Source of the DNA: UBA4781 sp963674975
Lineage (GTDB): Bacteria > Chloroflexota > Anaerolineae > Anaerolineales > Anaerolineaceae
DNA: 64,000 bases
NCBI GenBank assembly: GCA_963674975.1
Contig: OY771913.1
Span: 1,240,001 to 1,304,000 of the forward strand
Direction of reading: 5' to 3'
Numbering within the stretch: position 1 is the stretch's first letter; each line of letters opens with the position of its first letter. Both the position numbers and the translations under genes were made by a program. Of the stretch, positions 25,377 through 34,240 are shown one piece after another. Under the pieces are notes generated by a model. It was not told where the DNA came from. It made no database searches and saw nothing but the letters and a program-made list of their open reading frames with translations.

Positions 25377-27071
25377 TTAGTCTCCTGCTTTGGCATCATT
25401 ATTAATTGTAAATAATCTCCACGGTAATGGTGAAGGAAACTCATATTTAAAAGTTGTCCATGTTTCAAATCCTTCATAAATACCAGGATAATATTTCAAC
25501 ACCTGTGATCTGCCCTGCGCATCAAAGGAAGGATACGGAACAAGAATCTGATCTGCGTTTCCAACCGGATACTGCAGAATGTCGAAAAAATCCATATCCG
25601 TCGTCATAATAAGGTTCTCAGGATGATCTACTGCAAGCGCCAGTGACATAGAAATAGAATGGTCCACAATTGTAGTTATGCCTTCCGGCTGCGCATTCAG
25701 ATAATCTGCGATCATCTGCATTTCATCCAGTGAATCATTTTCATACGAAACCGACTGTTGTTCACCGGCAATAATCCACGCAAGAGCCAATTTCTGCGGC
25801 ATGGGTGCATCGATAAGGTCCCATTTTTTACTGATCTGATTCACAACGGGAATTACCAGCAAGCAAATCAGGATCAAATTCAACACCAATTTAATCCACT
25901 TCCACCTTAAAGAAGAATATATTGCACCTGTGACAATAATTCCACCAGGGATCATCCACATGAAATAGCGGCTAAAAGCTGGCAAATAACCCCGATAACC
26001 AATGATAACCGTAAACAGAACGCTCGCCCAGCCCAGCATAACAAAATCAAAGTCCACCCAGCGCTTCTTAAAAATGATGATCAATAACAAAACTATAGTC
26101 GCAAAAACCAGCAATGGACCAATGAAAGAGATCTCGTCTGTCAGTAATTTCAGCGATCCACTGACAGATTTCATCGCATAATACCAGAGATGATCGGGTC
26201 CGTAGGTCTGCGCCGTATCAGGAGTATTGGTTGTTGCTCCGGGACCGGTGAGAAAATAGATAGGATCACCCATGATCGTCCAGTTCAAGAAGACCCAAAA
26301 GATGAATCCATAGGATGGAGGAACCAGATACGCTAAAAGCTCAGCTTCCAGCTTTTCAGGTGATGTTTTTCCTTTCCGGAAAACCCAGACCCAGCAGATG
26401 CAGACCGCCATAGCTGCCATCCATGCCAGTGCTTCATAGCGGCAGTATAGAGCCAGCCATACACCTAAACCTGCCATCATGATCCCTGAACTTCTCTGCT
26501 CCTGCCGCCAGGTAAGATATCCATTAAAAGAAAACAGCAAAAACCCAATAAATGGCGTTTCAGACATCCCGAGTGATGCATTGTGCAGAATCAATGGTTG
26601 AAGCCCAAACAGGATCATCCAGATAGTACGCCATCCACGCTCAACTTTAAAATGCTTTAATATGTTATTGAGCTGCACCATCATAAAACCGGCATAAAAC
26701 GCGCTCATCAATGATTCTGCCAGAATTTCTTTTCTGAACGGGCGCAAGAGAACGATAAAAGGAATATCGGATACTGCCGGAAGAGGCGGCCAGATAAATC
26801 CAATTGCTGAAAGGTGCGGGTTTCTTCCATAGATCGCAGAAAAAGCCTGGGAAACACGCGACATCCCTTCATAATCCGAGATATCATAGAACAGCGTTCC
26901 ACAGATCCCGATAATTGCATAAAAGAAAAAAGCGATCACAAAAATATGGGTGGAAGGGTGTTTTATAAAACGGAGGAAACCTTCACGGATATGAAGTCTC
27001 CGCTTTGTTTCGGGTGCATACTCAGGTATCATGCCTACTCTGGCGGGAGAAAGCTCATTCTGATTGTTCAT
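25377..27071 (-). CDS. Polytopic GT-C-type glycosyltransferase-like membrane protein
   Basis: A 564-residue protein with about 11-12 membrane helices and a soluble C-terminal part (from about residue 420). The first periplasmic loop has FYDISDYEGMSRVSQAF, an Asp/Glu pattern resembling GT39/GT83 lipid-linked sugar transferases. I start at ATG 27071 (AAGGAG just upstream), not the earlier ATG at 27101. It overlaps the end of the MshEN-GT2 gene by 17 bases. The likely role is modification or transfer of sugars during polymer export, inferred from fold and operon only. Confidence 0.7.
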   Translation of the reverse strand: MNNQNELSPARVGMIPEYAPETKRRLHIREGFLRFIKHPSTHIFVIAFFFYAIIGICGTLFYDISDYEGMSRVSQAFSAIYGRNPHLSAIGFIWPPLPAVSDIPFIVLLRPFRKEILAESLMSAFYAGFMMVQLNNILKHFKVERGWRTIWMILFGLQPLILHNASLGMSETPFIGFLLFSFNGYLTWRQEQRSSGIMMAGLGVWLALYCRYEALAWMAAMAVCICWVWVFRKGKTSPEKLEAELLAYLVPPSYGFIFWVFLNWTIMGDPIYFLTGPGATTNTPDTAQTYGPDHLWYYAMKSVSGSLKLLTDEISFIGPLLVFATIVLLLIIIFKKRWVDFDFVMLGWASVLFTVIIGYRGYLPAFSRYFMWMIPGGIIVTGAIYSSLRWKWIKLVLNLILICLLVIPVVNQISKKWDLIDAPMPQKLALAWIIAGEQQSVSYENDSLDEMQMIADYLNAQPEGITTIVDHSISMSLALAVDHPENLIMTTDMDFFDILQYPVGNADQILVPYPSFDAQGRSQVLKYYPGIYEGFETWTTFKYEFPSPLPWRLFTINNDAKAGD

Positions 27072-30000
27072 CACTCTCTCCTTCCTTCTTATCATTCCCA
27101 TTACGCATATTCATCTCAAAACCCTTGCTGAAGCCATGAATGGTTTTTTCCCAATAATGCGGCTTTGTGATCAGCTGAGTGAATCCTTTCCATGCCCCAA
27201 TACTCATCAAGCCCCAGTAGATCGGGCTTAAAATTGCAAAGCGCACATTATCATAATGCTTTCTGCGCATTGCTCCTGCCACATTCATGTACGTAAACAC
27301 GAAGTTACCAAGGTAAAGACTGACCGAACTCAAGTAAAAAATAAAACCCGGGAACGATTCCTGGATGAACTCCCAGTGTGTAAGATACCAAACGGTAGTG
27401 AGCGTCCAGAGCAGAGGGTTGATGATCGCCGAGAAGAAAGTTCCACCAATTACAAATTGAAAGCTGATAAAACCATTGACCCCGGTTTCCTTTAATAATT
27501 TCAGCGGATCCCGCATATGTACAAGCCATGTTTGGATATAACCTTTAAGCCAGCGCGAACGCTGCCGCAGCCAGTTATTCAGGCGGCTGTTGGCTTCTTC
27601 ATAGGTCGTTGAATCAATCGTCCGGGTATGGAATCCCCGCTTATACAGGCGCATTCCCAGGTCAGCATCCTCGGTAACATTATGCGGGTCCCAGGCTCCC
27701 ACCTCAACCAGTGCGTTGCGTTTGAAATGATTTGAAGTCCCTCCCAGAGGGATTGGTGCACTGGAGGCATCCAAACCGGGCAGGAAGAGATCAAACCACA
27801 TGGAATATTCCGAGGTAAACCACTGTGTAAGCAGATTCTGAGTGCGGTTGTAATAATTCAGTTTTGCCTGAATACAAACCACATTGGGATCTGATTTTTG
27901 GAATGCAATGACAGCTTTCTTCAATTGATCTGAATCGGGGCGATCTTCGGCATCGAAGATCACAACATATTCGCCGCGCGCATGGATAAGACCATAATTG
28001 CAGGCTTTCGGTTTAGTGCGCGGAAGCGAATCCGGCACAATGGTCGCCCTGAAATGGGGCGGCAGGTTCAGATCATAGAATTTCTGAATGGTTTCTTTAT
28101 CGTCCACCTCGAGCAAGATCTTAATATCCAGCTTGGTACTTGGATAATCGAGATGTGTAAGAGAACGCAGCAGCTCCGGAAGAACTTCCGCCTCTTTATA
28201 TACAGGAATCAACAGCGTATAAATAGGAAGGTCTTTCGGATCAAGTGCGTCAATTTCTTCCTGTGATATAGGAACTTCGCAATCGTGGTTCAGAGCGCTG
28301 TAGACCAGATAGAATTTATAAATTGAAAAACACACATAGAAAATGGTAATTATCTCGTTTACAAAAATAACAAACGGGGCAAATTTAAAGATCATGAGCA
28401 CGGCAGAGATGAGCAGCAAGATCAAAAGGAAATTAGTCTGTCCCCGGCTTAAAACATGAAAAGCCGATTCTCTGGGTGAGCGGGTAAGCAGATTCGATGT
28501 GCTGATCGCCGTGTAATCTTCATGATAGACCTTTTCCAGAGCTTTTTCGAGGTCAGCATCAGTGGTGACGATTGGATGGATTTTCCTCCCTGTGATCATT
28601 TCCGCTTTCTCAATTCCCCTTTGATCAAATGGATCAACGACCGCCAAAGTCAGATCTTTTTGGGTCGCCTTTATAGGAAGAATACCAAACTCCCGCTCAA
28701 TCTCAGGATCGATCAGGCGAACCGTATCATCCTTGATCGAATCCATGTTGAGATTCATGAACCGCATCTTCGCCTGATGCGCCAGAACCTCATACATTTG
28801 TTCTTCTTGAATGAACTGCATGGTTAACAAAGCCTGCCCAAGGCGGACGCCTGTTCGTCTCGATAGATCCAGCGCTTCATTAAGCTGGCGCCGCGTAATA
28901 TATCCTTTTTCCAGGAGATAGGTACCAATATTCTTTCGACCGAGATTTCGCGTGATCGCATCGTATAAATCAGTTCGACCGACCAGTACCGGTTGGATCG
29001 GAAGAGGGAAATATTTAGCAAAGTACTTCAGCTTTCTGATATACATCGGATCGGCAAAAGCCACAATGATCTTCTTCCCTTCTTTTCGAATTGGCAGCAT
29101 GCAGTACTGCATCGCCACTTCCAGATCGATCATCCCGGCTATCCCTAAATTCACGGGGTCACGGTAAATGGTTCTCGTGATCTTATTTCCCAGTCCATCG
29201 ATCTGATCGATCTTTTCTTCTATCAGGCTAACATCAAGTGAGGGTGTTGAAAAAACAGAGGTGAAAATTTCTACTGCCTGATTTTCATCATAGTAACCTG
29301 CCCTGATAAAAGCTTCATCAAATGAAATACCCTCTGTTTCGATCAAGCGGGTCATCTGATAAGCCTGAGACTGCGTGAGATAGTCAGAATAGATCAGCCC
29401 CTGAATCTCATCTTTGGTTTTTACAGTTACTTTTCGAACCTCAGAACCCACATTCCGCTCAAGAATAGCATGCAGTACACTTTTCGGAGCAAGCACCGGC
29501 AAAATACAGTCGGCACCTGTGTTTTGAAATTCACGAAAACCTTTTCCATTATATGGGTCATCGGTTGCGATCAAAACACAATTTCCCTTGTTAATTAAAG
29601 GAAGAAGATGGTATTCTTTTGCAATTTCTTTAGGAATAGTTTTAAAAAGCTCCCTGGGTAAATTCGCATGTTCCATCAAAGTGAATGGAATCCCTGTCTG
29701 AATGCTTTGCGAAATCGACAGGTCGACATCATCCAGATAATCTTTCTCTAAAAGCAATTCACCCAGGCGCCGGTCGCCCGCATTGATCCCTCCAGCAGCC
29801 TCATTCATCTGTTCTTCTGAAACCAGTCCCATTTTCAGAATAACCTCTTTTAAAGGAACAAAACAATACGCAGTGGTTTCTGATCCTTCTTGCGGATAGA
29901 AGGCATCCATCCATCGGGTTAAGCTCGTATTATCGATCAGAAATGGGCTTGCTGTTTTTAAGGTAAAAGCCTGAACCAGATTAACTGCTTCCTTTGAAAT

Positions 30001-31014
30001 GGTTTCCCCCAATACAACAACTCTGTTATTTTCTTCAAAAACAATGATTTGAAGCTTCCGCGCTATTCCCGGTGGTATAACATTTTTCAATGAAACATCC
30101 GGTTTGTTTTTCATATCCCAAACTGGAATTTTTGCAAGCTGAGATTCTACTTTTAAAAGAACATCTGAAGAAACTATTTTCAGTACTTCCAGAGCGATCA
30201 AGTAGGACGTTCGATATTGCTCGCTGTATATTTTTGCCCTTGCCATATCATAATCATTCAAAGAGTAACTCTTTTGAAGGATCTTGATACGATCCTCATC
30301 TGAAATTTCATGCCGGTTTTTTTGTTCCAGATATTTCGCTCGAAAAATTTTTTTCCACTGTTTTTCTTCACACAAAACAAGCTGAATATCAAACGGGAAA
30401 ATTTCTTCAATATCTTCGGTTCTATCTGGAAAAGCAGCCGCATTCAATCCCAAATATAGACGACTTCCAATCCACCATAGAGGGATGATCTGGTATTTGT
30501 TTGCGTCCTGAAACGGGACAAGCACTGACAGATATTCCTGAAAATTGATCATATTGAGATCGATGTGAGGAAGACAATGCCTGATACCAAGCGCTTCTAA
30601 AAATAGAGCTTCTTCTTCAGTAAGGCTTTGCAGAGTTGAGGAGGCAGATTTTTCAGGCTTCAGAGCCTTTTTTATTTCAGATGATTCATTTTGCTCCCCC
30701 TGTAAAAACGCCTGGATCTCACTTATCCCGATATCGGGTAATTCAAGTTTTCTATCAGAATATAACTGCTCCTGCAGCAGCTCAAGCTGTAAATACGTCA
30801 GCAGGATCGGATGAACCGGTTTTTTTATAAATCGCTCGATTTCATCGACCTTATTAAAGCCGGCATCCGCTGTGCCAATGTAATAATTCTCTTGATCTGC
30901 CCAGAGAGGGACTATATTCAATTTTTCAGAATCTTCTTTAGAAATTCCGGGGTAAATATTCTGCGGTTTGAATCGCTTGGCAATCTGCAGATAAGAATCA
31001 TTTTTAGTACTCAT
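27055..31014 (-). CDS. MshEN/GspE-N repeat protein fused to a processive GT2 glycosyltransferase
   Basis: A 1319-residue fusion. Residues 1 to about 820 hold several GspE N-terminal-like units. Two contain MshEN-type motifs: RLGELLLEKDYL near 413, and NIGTYLLEKGYITRRQL near 693 followed by RLGQALLTMQFIQEEQM near 723; the second pair fits the c-di-GMP-binding RLGxxLx10LxxxLxxQ pattern well (Met for one Leu). Two helices follow (about 860-905), then the GT2 domain (IPVYKEAEVL near 930, FDAEDR near 1020, TEDADLG near 1110, QRSRW near 1150) and C-terminal helices. The GT2 core is cellulose synthase-like but has no PilZ domain. NfrB-type proteins also join GT2 and GspE-N domains, in a different layout. 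Confidence 0.88.
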   Translation of the reverse strand: MSTKNDSYLQIAKRFKPQNIYPGISKEDSEKLNIVPLWADQENYYIGTADAGFNKVDEIERFIKKPVHPILLTYLQLELLQEQLYSDRKLELPDIGISEIQAFLQGEQNESSEIKKALKPEKSASSTLQSLTEEEALFLEALGIRHCLPHIDLNMINFQEYLSVLVPFQDANKYQIIPLWWIGSRLYLGLNAAAFPDRTEDIEEIFPFDIQLVLCEEKQWKKIFRAKYLEQKNRHEISDEDRIKILQKSYSLNDYDMARAKIYSEQYRTSYLIALEVLKIVSSDVLLKVESQLAKIPVWDMKNKPDVSLKNVIPPGIARKLQIIVFEENNRVVVLGETISKEAVNLVQAFTLKTASPFLIDNTSLTRWMDAFYPQEGSETTAYCFVPLKEVILKMGLVSEEQMNEAAGGINAGDRRLGELLLEKDYLDDVDLSISQSIQTGIPFTLMEHANLPRELFKTIPKEIAKEYHLLPLINKGNCVLIATDDPYNGKGFREFQNTGADCILPVLAPKSVLHAILERNVGSEVRKVTVKTKDEIQGLIYSDYLTQSQAYQMTRLIETEGISFDEAFIRAGYYDENQAVEIFTSVFSTPSLDVSLIEEKIDQIDGLGNKITRTIYRDPVNLGIAGMIDLEVAMQYCMLPIRKEGKKIIVAFADPMYIRKLKYFAKYFPLPIQPVLVGRTDLYDAITRNLGRKNIGTYLLEKGYITRRQLNEALDLSRRTGVRLGQALLTMQFIQEEQMYEVLAHQAKMRFMNLNMDSIKDDTVRLIDPEIEREFGILPIKATQKDLTLAVVDPFDQRGIEKAEMITGRKIHPIVTTDADLEKALEKVYHEDYTAISTSNLLTRSPRESAFHVLSRGQTNFLLILLLISAVLMIFKFAPFVIFVNEIITIFYVCFSIYKFYLVYSALNHDCEVPISQEEIDALDPKDLPIYTLLIPVYKEAEVLPELLRSLTHLDYPSTKLDIKILLEVDDKETIQKFYDLNLPPHFRATIVPDSLPRTKPKACNYGLIHARGEYVVIFDAEDRPDSDQLKKAVIAFQKSDPNVVCIQAKLNYYNRTQNLLTQWFTSEYSMWFDLFLPGLDASSAPIPLGGTSNHFKRNALVEVGAWDPHNVTEDADLGMRLYKRGFHTRTIDSTTYEEANSRLNNWLRQRSRWLKGYIQTWLVHMRDPLKLLKETGVNGFISFQFVIGGTFFSAIINPLLWTLTTVWYLTHWEFIQESFPGFIFYLSSVSLYLGNFVFTYMNVAGAMRRKHYDNVRFAILSPIYWGLMSIGAWKGFTQLITKPHYWEKTIHGFSKGFEMNMRNGNDKKEGESDEQSE

Positions 31015-31273
31015 GATTGTTGTGAGTGATATTCTTATCAGGCGTTCTTTCTGATCTATCTACATTGAAAGGCACAGCCCCTTTTTTTCGCAAAGAAAAC
31101 AGCACACCAACATCTGAAATAGCCAATATGATTGAGAAGACACCAATTAATATAATAGGTACAGTAAAATATCCTATCCACAATCCCAGGAATAAAGTTA
31201 GCATTATCCCCAGGGTGATAAGAACACGAAAAATCACGATGATTACCAGCAATGTACGGTTTTTTAAGTCCAT
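31004..31273 (-). CDS. Small membrane protein opening the exopolysaccharide operon
   Basis: An 89-residue protein with two or three hydrophobic helices (residues about 7-30, 32-62) and a polar, basic tail (RKKGAVPFNVDRSERTPDK). It overlaps the large MshEN-GT2 gene by 11 bases, so the two are coupled. No good Shine-Dalgarno sequence precedes ATG 31273. No family recognised; it may be an accessory subunit of the synthase. Confidence 0.6.
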   Translation of the reverse strand: MDLKNRTLLVIIVIFRVLITLGIMLTLFLGLWIGYFTVPIILIGVFSIILAISDVGVLFSLRKKGAVPFNVDRSERTPDKNITHNNHEY

Positions 31274-31535
31274 TTTTGAAACAGTATTTCAGAATTCGCT
31301 TTTTCTTGTCGTTAAAACAATAAAATAAGAGATATCTTTTTGCTCCTTCCCTATTTATTTATGCACATATCTGCCTTTCATATAATTATATTTAAGAAAA
31401 AAATCACTAATTTAACCGAATTTTGTGCTTCATTATACAATTGAACTATCAAAATAAATACTATCATTTTGAATAATTCTAGAATTTATAAAAAGGGATT
31501 ATATAAAAAGAGCTTTCGATATATCCTTAAAATCA
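31274..31535. other. AT-rich upstream region of the exopolysaccharide operon
   Basis: About 260 bases without a gene. On the minus strand there are TATAAT-like hexamers (for example near 31388 and 31433) in very AT-rich sequence, but none has a convincing -35. It must contain the operon promoter. Confidence 0.5.
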
Positions 31536-31561
31536 AGGGATCTACCTTACGGTAGATCCCT
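31536..31561 (-). terminator. Terminator after the TSP3-repeat gene
   Basis: A perfect 11-bp stem AGGGATCTACC (31536-31546) with GGTAGATCCCT (31551-31561) and a TTAC loop. On the minus strand it is followed by TGATTTTAAGG, a modest T-run. It lies about 30 bases past the stop codon. Confidence 0.7.
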
Positions 31562-31589
31562 CTCTTGTACAACTCTACTACTTACTTTC

Positions 31590-33977
31590 TTATTCTTTCT
31601 TCTTTCGAGGAAGTCCATCGATTCCAAAAGAAATTCCCAGGCAGCCCAATCCAACGAACAGGCTGATCTTTGAAATAGCCAGGTACTTTGCCTGTACCTG
31701 TGATGCAAGATCGATACCCGTTACAGGAATCAGTAATTCCTCTGTTGGACCACCCGCACCCGTTACTGGAATAATAGGCGGCGCGAGAAATGTCACAGGT
31801 GTTTCAGTAGCGCAAGATGCATTACAACCATCTCCATTGACAGTGTTCCCATCATCGCAGCTTTCGCCTGGCTCTAAAACACCGTTACCACAGACAGCAA
31901 GGTTGCACGATACTGTTGATGTAAAGCTATCACTCCCCGTATTCCAGCTAATGCTGAGGGTGTGTGTTCCATCAGGTGTAGTACCAACCATCATGGTTCC
32001 AGGAGATATTGTACTTGGACCTCCGCTGCCATAGGCTCCTCCATCCAGACTCCATGTGAAGTTAGGAACCGAGAAGCCATTGTTGTTGGTCACTGACCAC
32101 TGCAAATTGCCATTTGACAAGCAGTAAGGATCAGGATCAAGAGCGAATTTTCCTGCGGCTTCGCAGGCATCACCAGTACCATTCTGGTTCTCATCAGCCT
32201 GATCGGGGTTGGCAATGGCAACACAGTTATCGCAGGTGTCCCCAACGCCATCACCATCGGTGTCAAGTTGATCTACATTAGCTGTATCAGGGCAGTTATC
32301 GCAAAGATCACCGAATCCATCACCATCGACATCGCTCTGATCTCCATTGAGAGTTAGCAGGCAGTTATCAACACAGTCAGCAATCAGGTCGCCATCCGTA
32401 TCCGTATCCGGCACACCGCATCCGCATTGTCCGGGAGCTGTCTTTGTCAGATCATAAGGACATAAATCTGCACAGTCCAGGGTTCCATCGCCATCAGTAT
32501 CTTCATCCGGAACACCACAGCCGCAAACTCCGGGCTCTGTTTTGTTAGGATCATTCGGGCAGTTTTCCAGACAATCCAGCGTTCCATCACCATCGGTATC
32601 AATATCCGCCGTACCGCAGCCGCAGACACCTGGCTCTATCTTCTGTGGATCATCAGGACAGAGATCATTACAATCTGGAATGCCGTCGCTATCCGAATCC
32701 GTATCCGCTACACCGCAGCCGCAAACTCCAGGACCAGTTTTATCGGTATCATTCGGGCAGAGATCATTACAATCCGGTGTGCCGTCGCTATCCGAATCCG
32801 TATCCGCTACACCGCAGCCGCAGATTCCAGGAGCCTGCTTATTGGGATCATCAGGGCAGCCATCATTACAATCTGGAGTGTCGTCACCATCAGCATCCGA
32901 GTCTGCTACGCCGCAGCCGCAGATTCCAGTAGCCTGTTTATTAGGATCAGAGGGACAGCCATCATTACAATCCGGTGTGCCATCATTATCCGAATCCGTA
33001 TCTGCTACGCCGCAGCCGCAGATTCCTGCTGCAATCTTATTGGGATCATCAGGACAGCCATCATTACAATCAGCCGTTCCGTCACCATCGGTATCCCCCG
33101 TTTCGGCGATTCCGCATCCGCACTCTTCAGGTACTATCTTATTGGGATCATTGGGGCATTGATCCTGACAATCCGGTGTTCCATCGCCATCGGTATCCGT
33201 TTCAGGGATACCGCAGCCGCAGACACCGCAGGTACACAATGTTGTACAGCCATCTGTTTCATCCAAGTTGCCATCATCACACGCTTCGTTATAATCTTTT
33301 ACTCCATCACCGCAAACCGGGATCTTGCAGCCATTCATCAATATCTGTGCTCCAGAATAGCCCCCAAAATTCGTGGACATATTCTTCCCACCATAGGTGT
33401 AAACCGTATTACCACAATCGTCTTTTACGGTGAACGCGGGAATGATATCCCAACTGTGTCCCGCGTGACCACCCTGGAGACCCGAAGCATTAGCATCGAC
33501 GGTAATAGAAACCCAGCCGTTCCCGAAATTGTGATGGCATAAACCAACACTCTCAGAAACTACCTGGCAGTTCTCACAGCCGCTTTCGCTCGGATAACCA
33601 TCTGACCAGCTAAGACCAGAGTCGCAAACGCAGTCTCCTCCTTGACTATGGGTTCCGGTCGGGGGAGAAGCCTGGAATCCGGGAATATTGTTGCAGACAT
33701 CCACCGGGATAAGTTCACACCCGGCTTCGCTTGGCGATCCACCAACCCAATCATAGCCTGAATTACAAACGCAATTCCCCCACCAGTCCTTATATGTATT
33801 TGGTGGATATGATGTTTGGTTGCCCGGAATATTATTGCATGCATCACACCCGCCGGGACCACATCCAGTTGTGGCTTCTGTGACTTTCGTATTCCCCATA
33901 CCGAAGAATACTAAAGATGTCATCATTGATACGATCGAAATTATTCTCAACCCTCTTGCTATTCTTGCTTTCTTCAT
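31590..33977 (-). CDS. Thrombospondin type 3 repeat surface protein with C-terminal anchor
   Basis: A 795-residue secreted protein. I start at ATG 33977 (AAGGAGGG upstream). A signal peptide is followed by Cys-rich modules, a DUF4215/Myxococcus-type repeat (CGDGVKDYNEACDDGN), nine CGCG-type TSP3 units of about 33 residues (pattern DxDxDGxxDCxDxCPxDPxK), three classic TSP3 units, an Ig-like stretch and a second DUF4215 repeat. TSP3 units bind calcium. Near the C-terminus IPVTG occurs twice, then a hydrophobic helix and RKKKE. This resembles a sortase-type cell-wall signal, though the spacing is long. Likely an adhesin or stalk-like surface protein. Confidence 0.85.
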   Translation of the reverse strand: MKKARIARGLRIISIVSMMTSLVFFGMGNTKVTEATTGCGPGGCDACNNIPGNQTSYPPNTYKDWWGNCVCNSGYDWVGGSPSEAGCELIPVDVCNNIPGFQASPPTGTHSQGGDCVCDSGLSWSDGYPSESGCENCQVVSESVGLCHHNFGNGWVSITVDANASGLQGGHAGHSWDIIPAFTVKDDCGNTVYTYGGKNMSTNFGGYSGAQILMNGCKIPVCGDGVKDYNEACDDGNLDETDGCTTLCTCGVCGCGIPETDTDGDGTPDCQDQCPNDPNKIVPEECGCGIAETGDTDGDGTADCNDGCPDDPNKIAAGICGCGVADTDSDNDGTPDCNDGCPSDPNKQATGICGCGVADSDADGDDTPDCNDGCPDDPNKQAPGICGCGVADTDSDSDGTPDCNDLCPNDTDKTGPGVCGCGVADTDSDSDGIPDCNDLCPDDPQKIEPGVCGCGTADIDTDGDGTLDCLENCPNDPNKTEPGVCGCGVPDEDTDGDGTLDCADLCPYDLTKTAPGQCGCGVPDTDTDGDLIADCVDNCLLTLNGDQSDVDGDGFGDLCDNCPDTANVDQLDTDGDGVGDTCDNCVAIANPDQADENQNGTGDACEAAGKFALDPDPYCLSNGNLQWSVTNNNGFSVPNFTWSLDGGAYGSGGPSTISPGTMMVGTTPDGTHTLSISWNTGSDSFTSTVSCNLAVCGNGVLEPGESCDDGNTVNGDGCNASCATETPVTFLAPPIIPVTGAGGPTEELLIPVTGIDLASQVQAKYLAISKISLFVGLGCLGISFGIDGLPRKKKE
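32395..33230 (-). repeat. Tandem 99-bp coding repeats (TSP3 units)
   Basis: Nine consecutive copies of a roughly 99-base unit encode the CGCG-type TSP3 modules. Copies share stretches such as CCGCAGCCGCAGATTCC and differ at scattered codons, so unit number could vary by recombination. Confidence 0.8.
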
Positions 33978-34010
33978 ATCAGCCCTCCTTCTTTCTTCTT
34001 CGTTTAACAT

Positions 34011-34105
34011 AAAAAACCGGCCATAATTGACCGGTTTCGCTATTGGCTCCCTAAAATTTGTTTGGGTAGGTTACAATGGGGTAGTTAAATGCCCTTCAAG
34101 CGACC
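34011..34105 (-). promoter_or_regulatory. Attenuator-like leader of the TSP3-repeat gene
   Basis: A terminator hairpin (AAACCGG, 34037-34031, with CCGGTTTTTT, 34020-34011) ends 33 bases before the start codon. Upstream GGTCGCT (34105-34099) can pair with AGCGAAACC (34041-34033), which would trap the 5' arm of the terminator. The two structures exclude each other, with about 57 bases between the arms. This is the layout of a riboswitch or attenuator. The class is not recognised. Confidence 0.45.
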
Positions 34106-34160
34106 AAATTCAAACTTTAGATCTATGCCTTCAATATTTAAATGTGACAGCGGTATATGT

Positions 34161-34188
34161 AGTATACAGAAAATAGGGAAAAAAACAA
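34161..34188 (-). promoter_or_regulatory. Candidate promoter of the TSP3-repeat gene
   Basis: On the minus strand TTGTTT (34183-34188) and TATACT (34161-34166) are separated by 16 bases. The transcript would start near 34154, giving a leader of about 175 bases that contains the attenuator-like structure. Confidence 0.45.
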
Positions 34189-34240
34189 GATAGAAAAAAG
34201 AGAAAAATAAGGCAAAATACGCATTAAGGAGGCTTTGATT

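Noticed and set aside
32542..33433. Long open frames on the plus strand across the TSP3 repeats
   Set aside because: They are reverse-frame translations of the 99-bp repeats (Pro/Gln/Ser-rich repetitive peptides). The minus-strand frame has signal peptide, ribosome site and known repeats.
34011..34140. c-di-GMP-I (GEMM) riboswitch upstream of the TSP3 gene
   Set aside because: The conserved GGCAAACC and GACGCAAAGC segments are missing, so only an unclassified leader switch is claimed.
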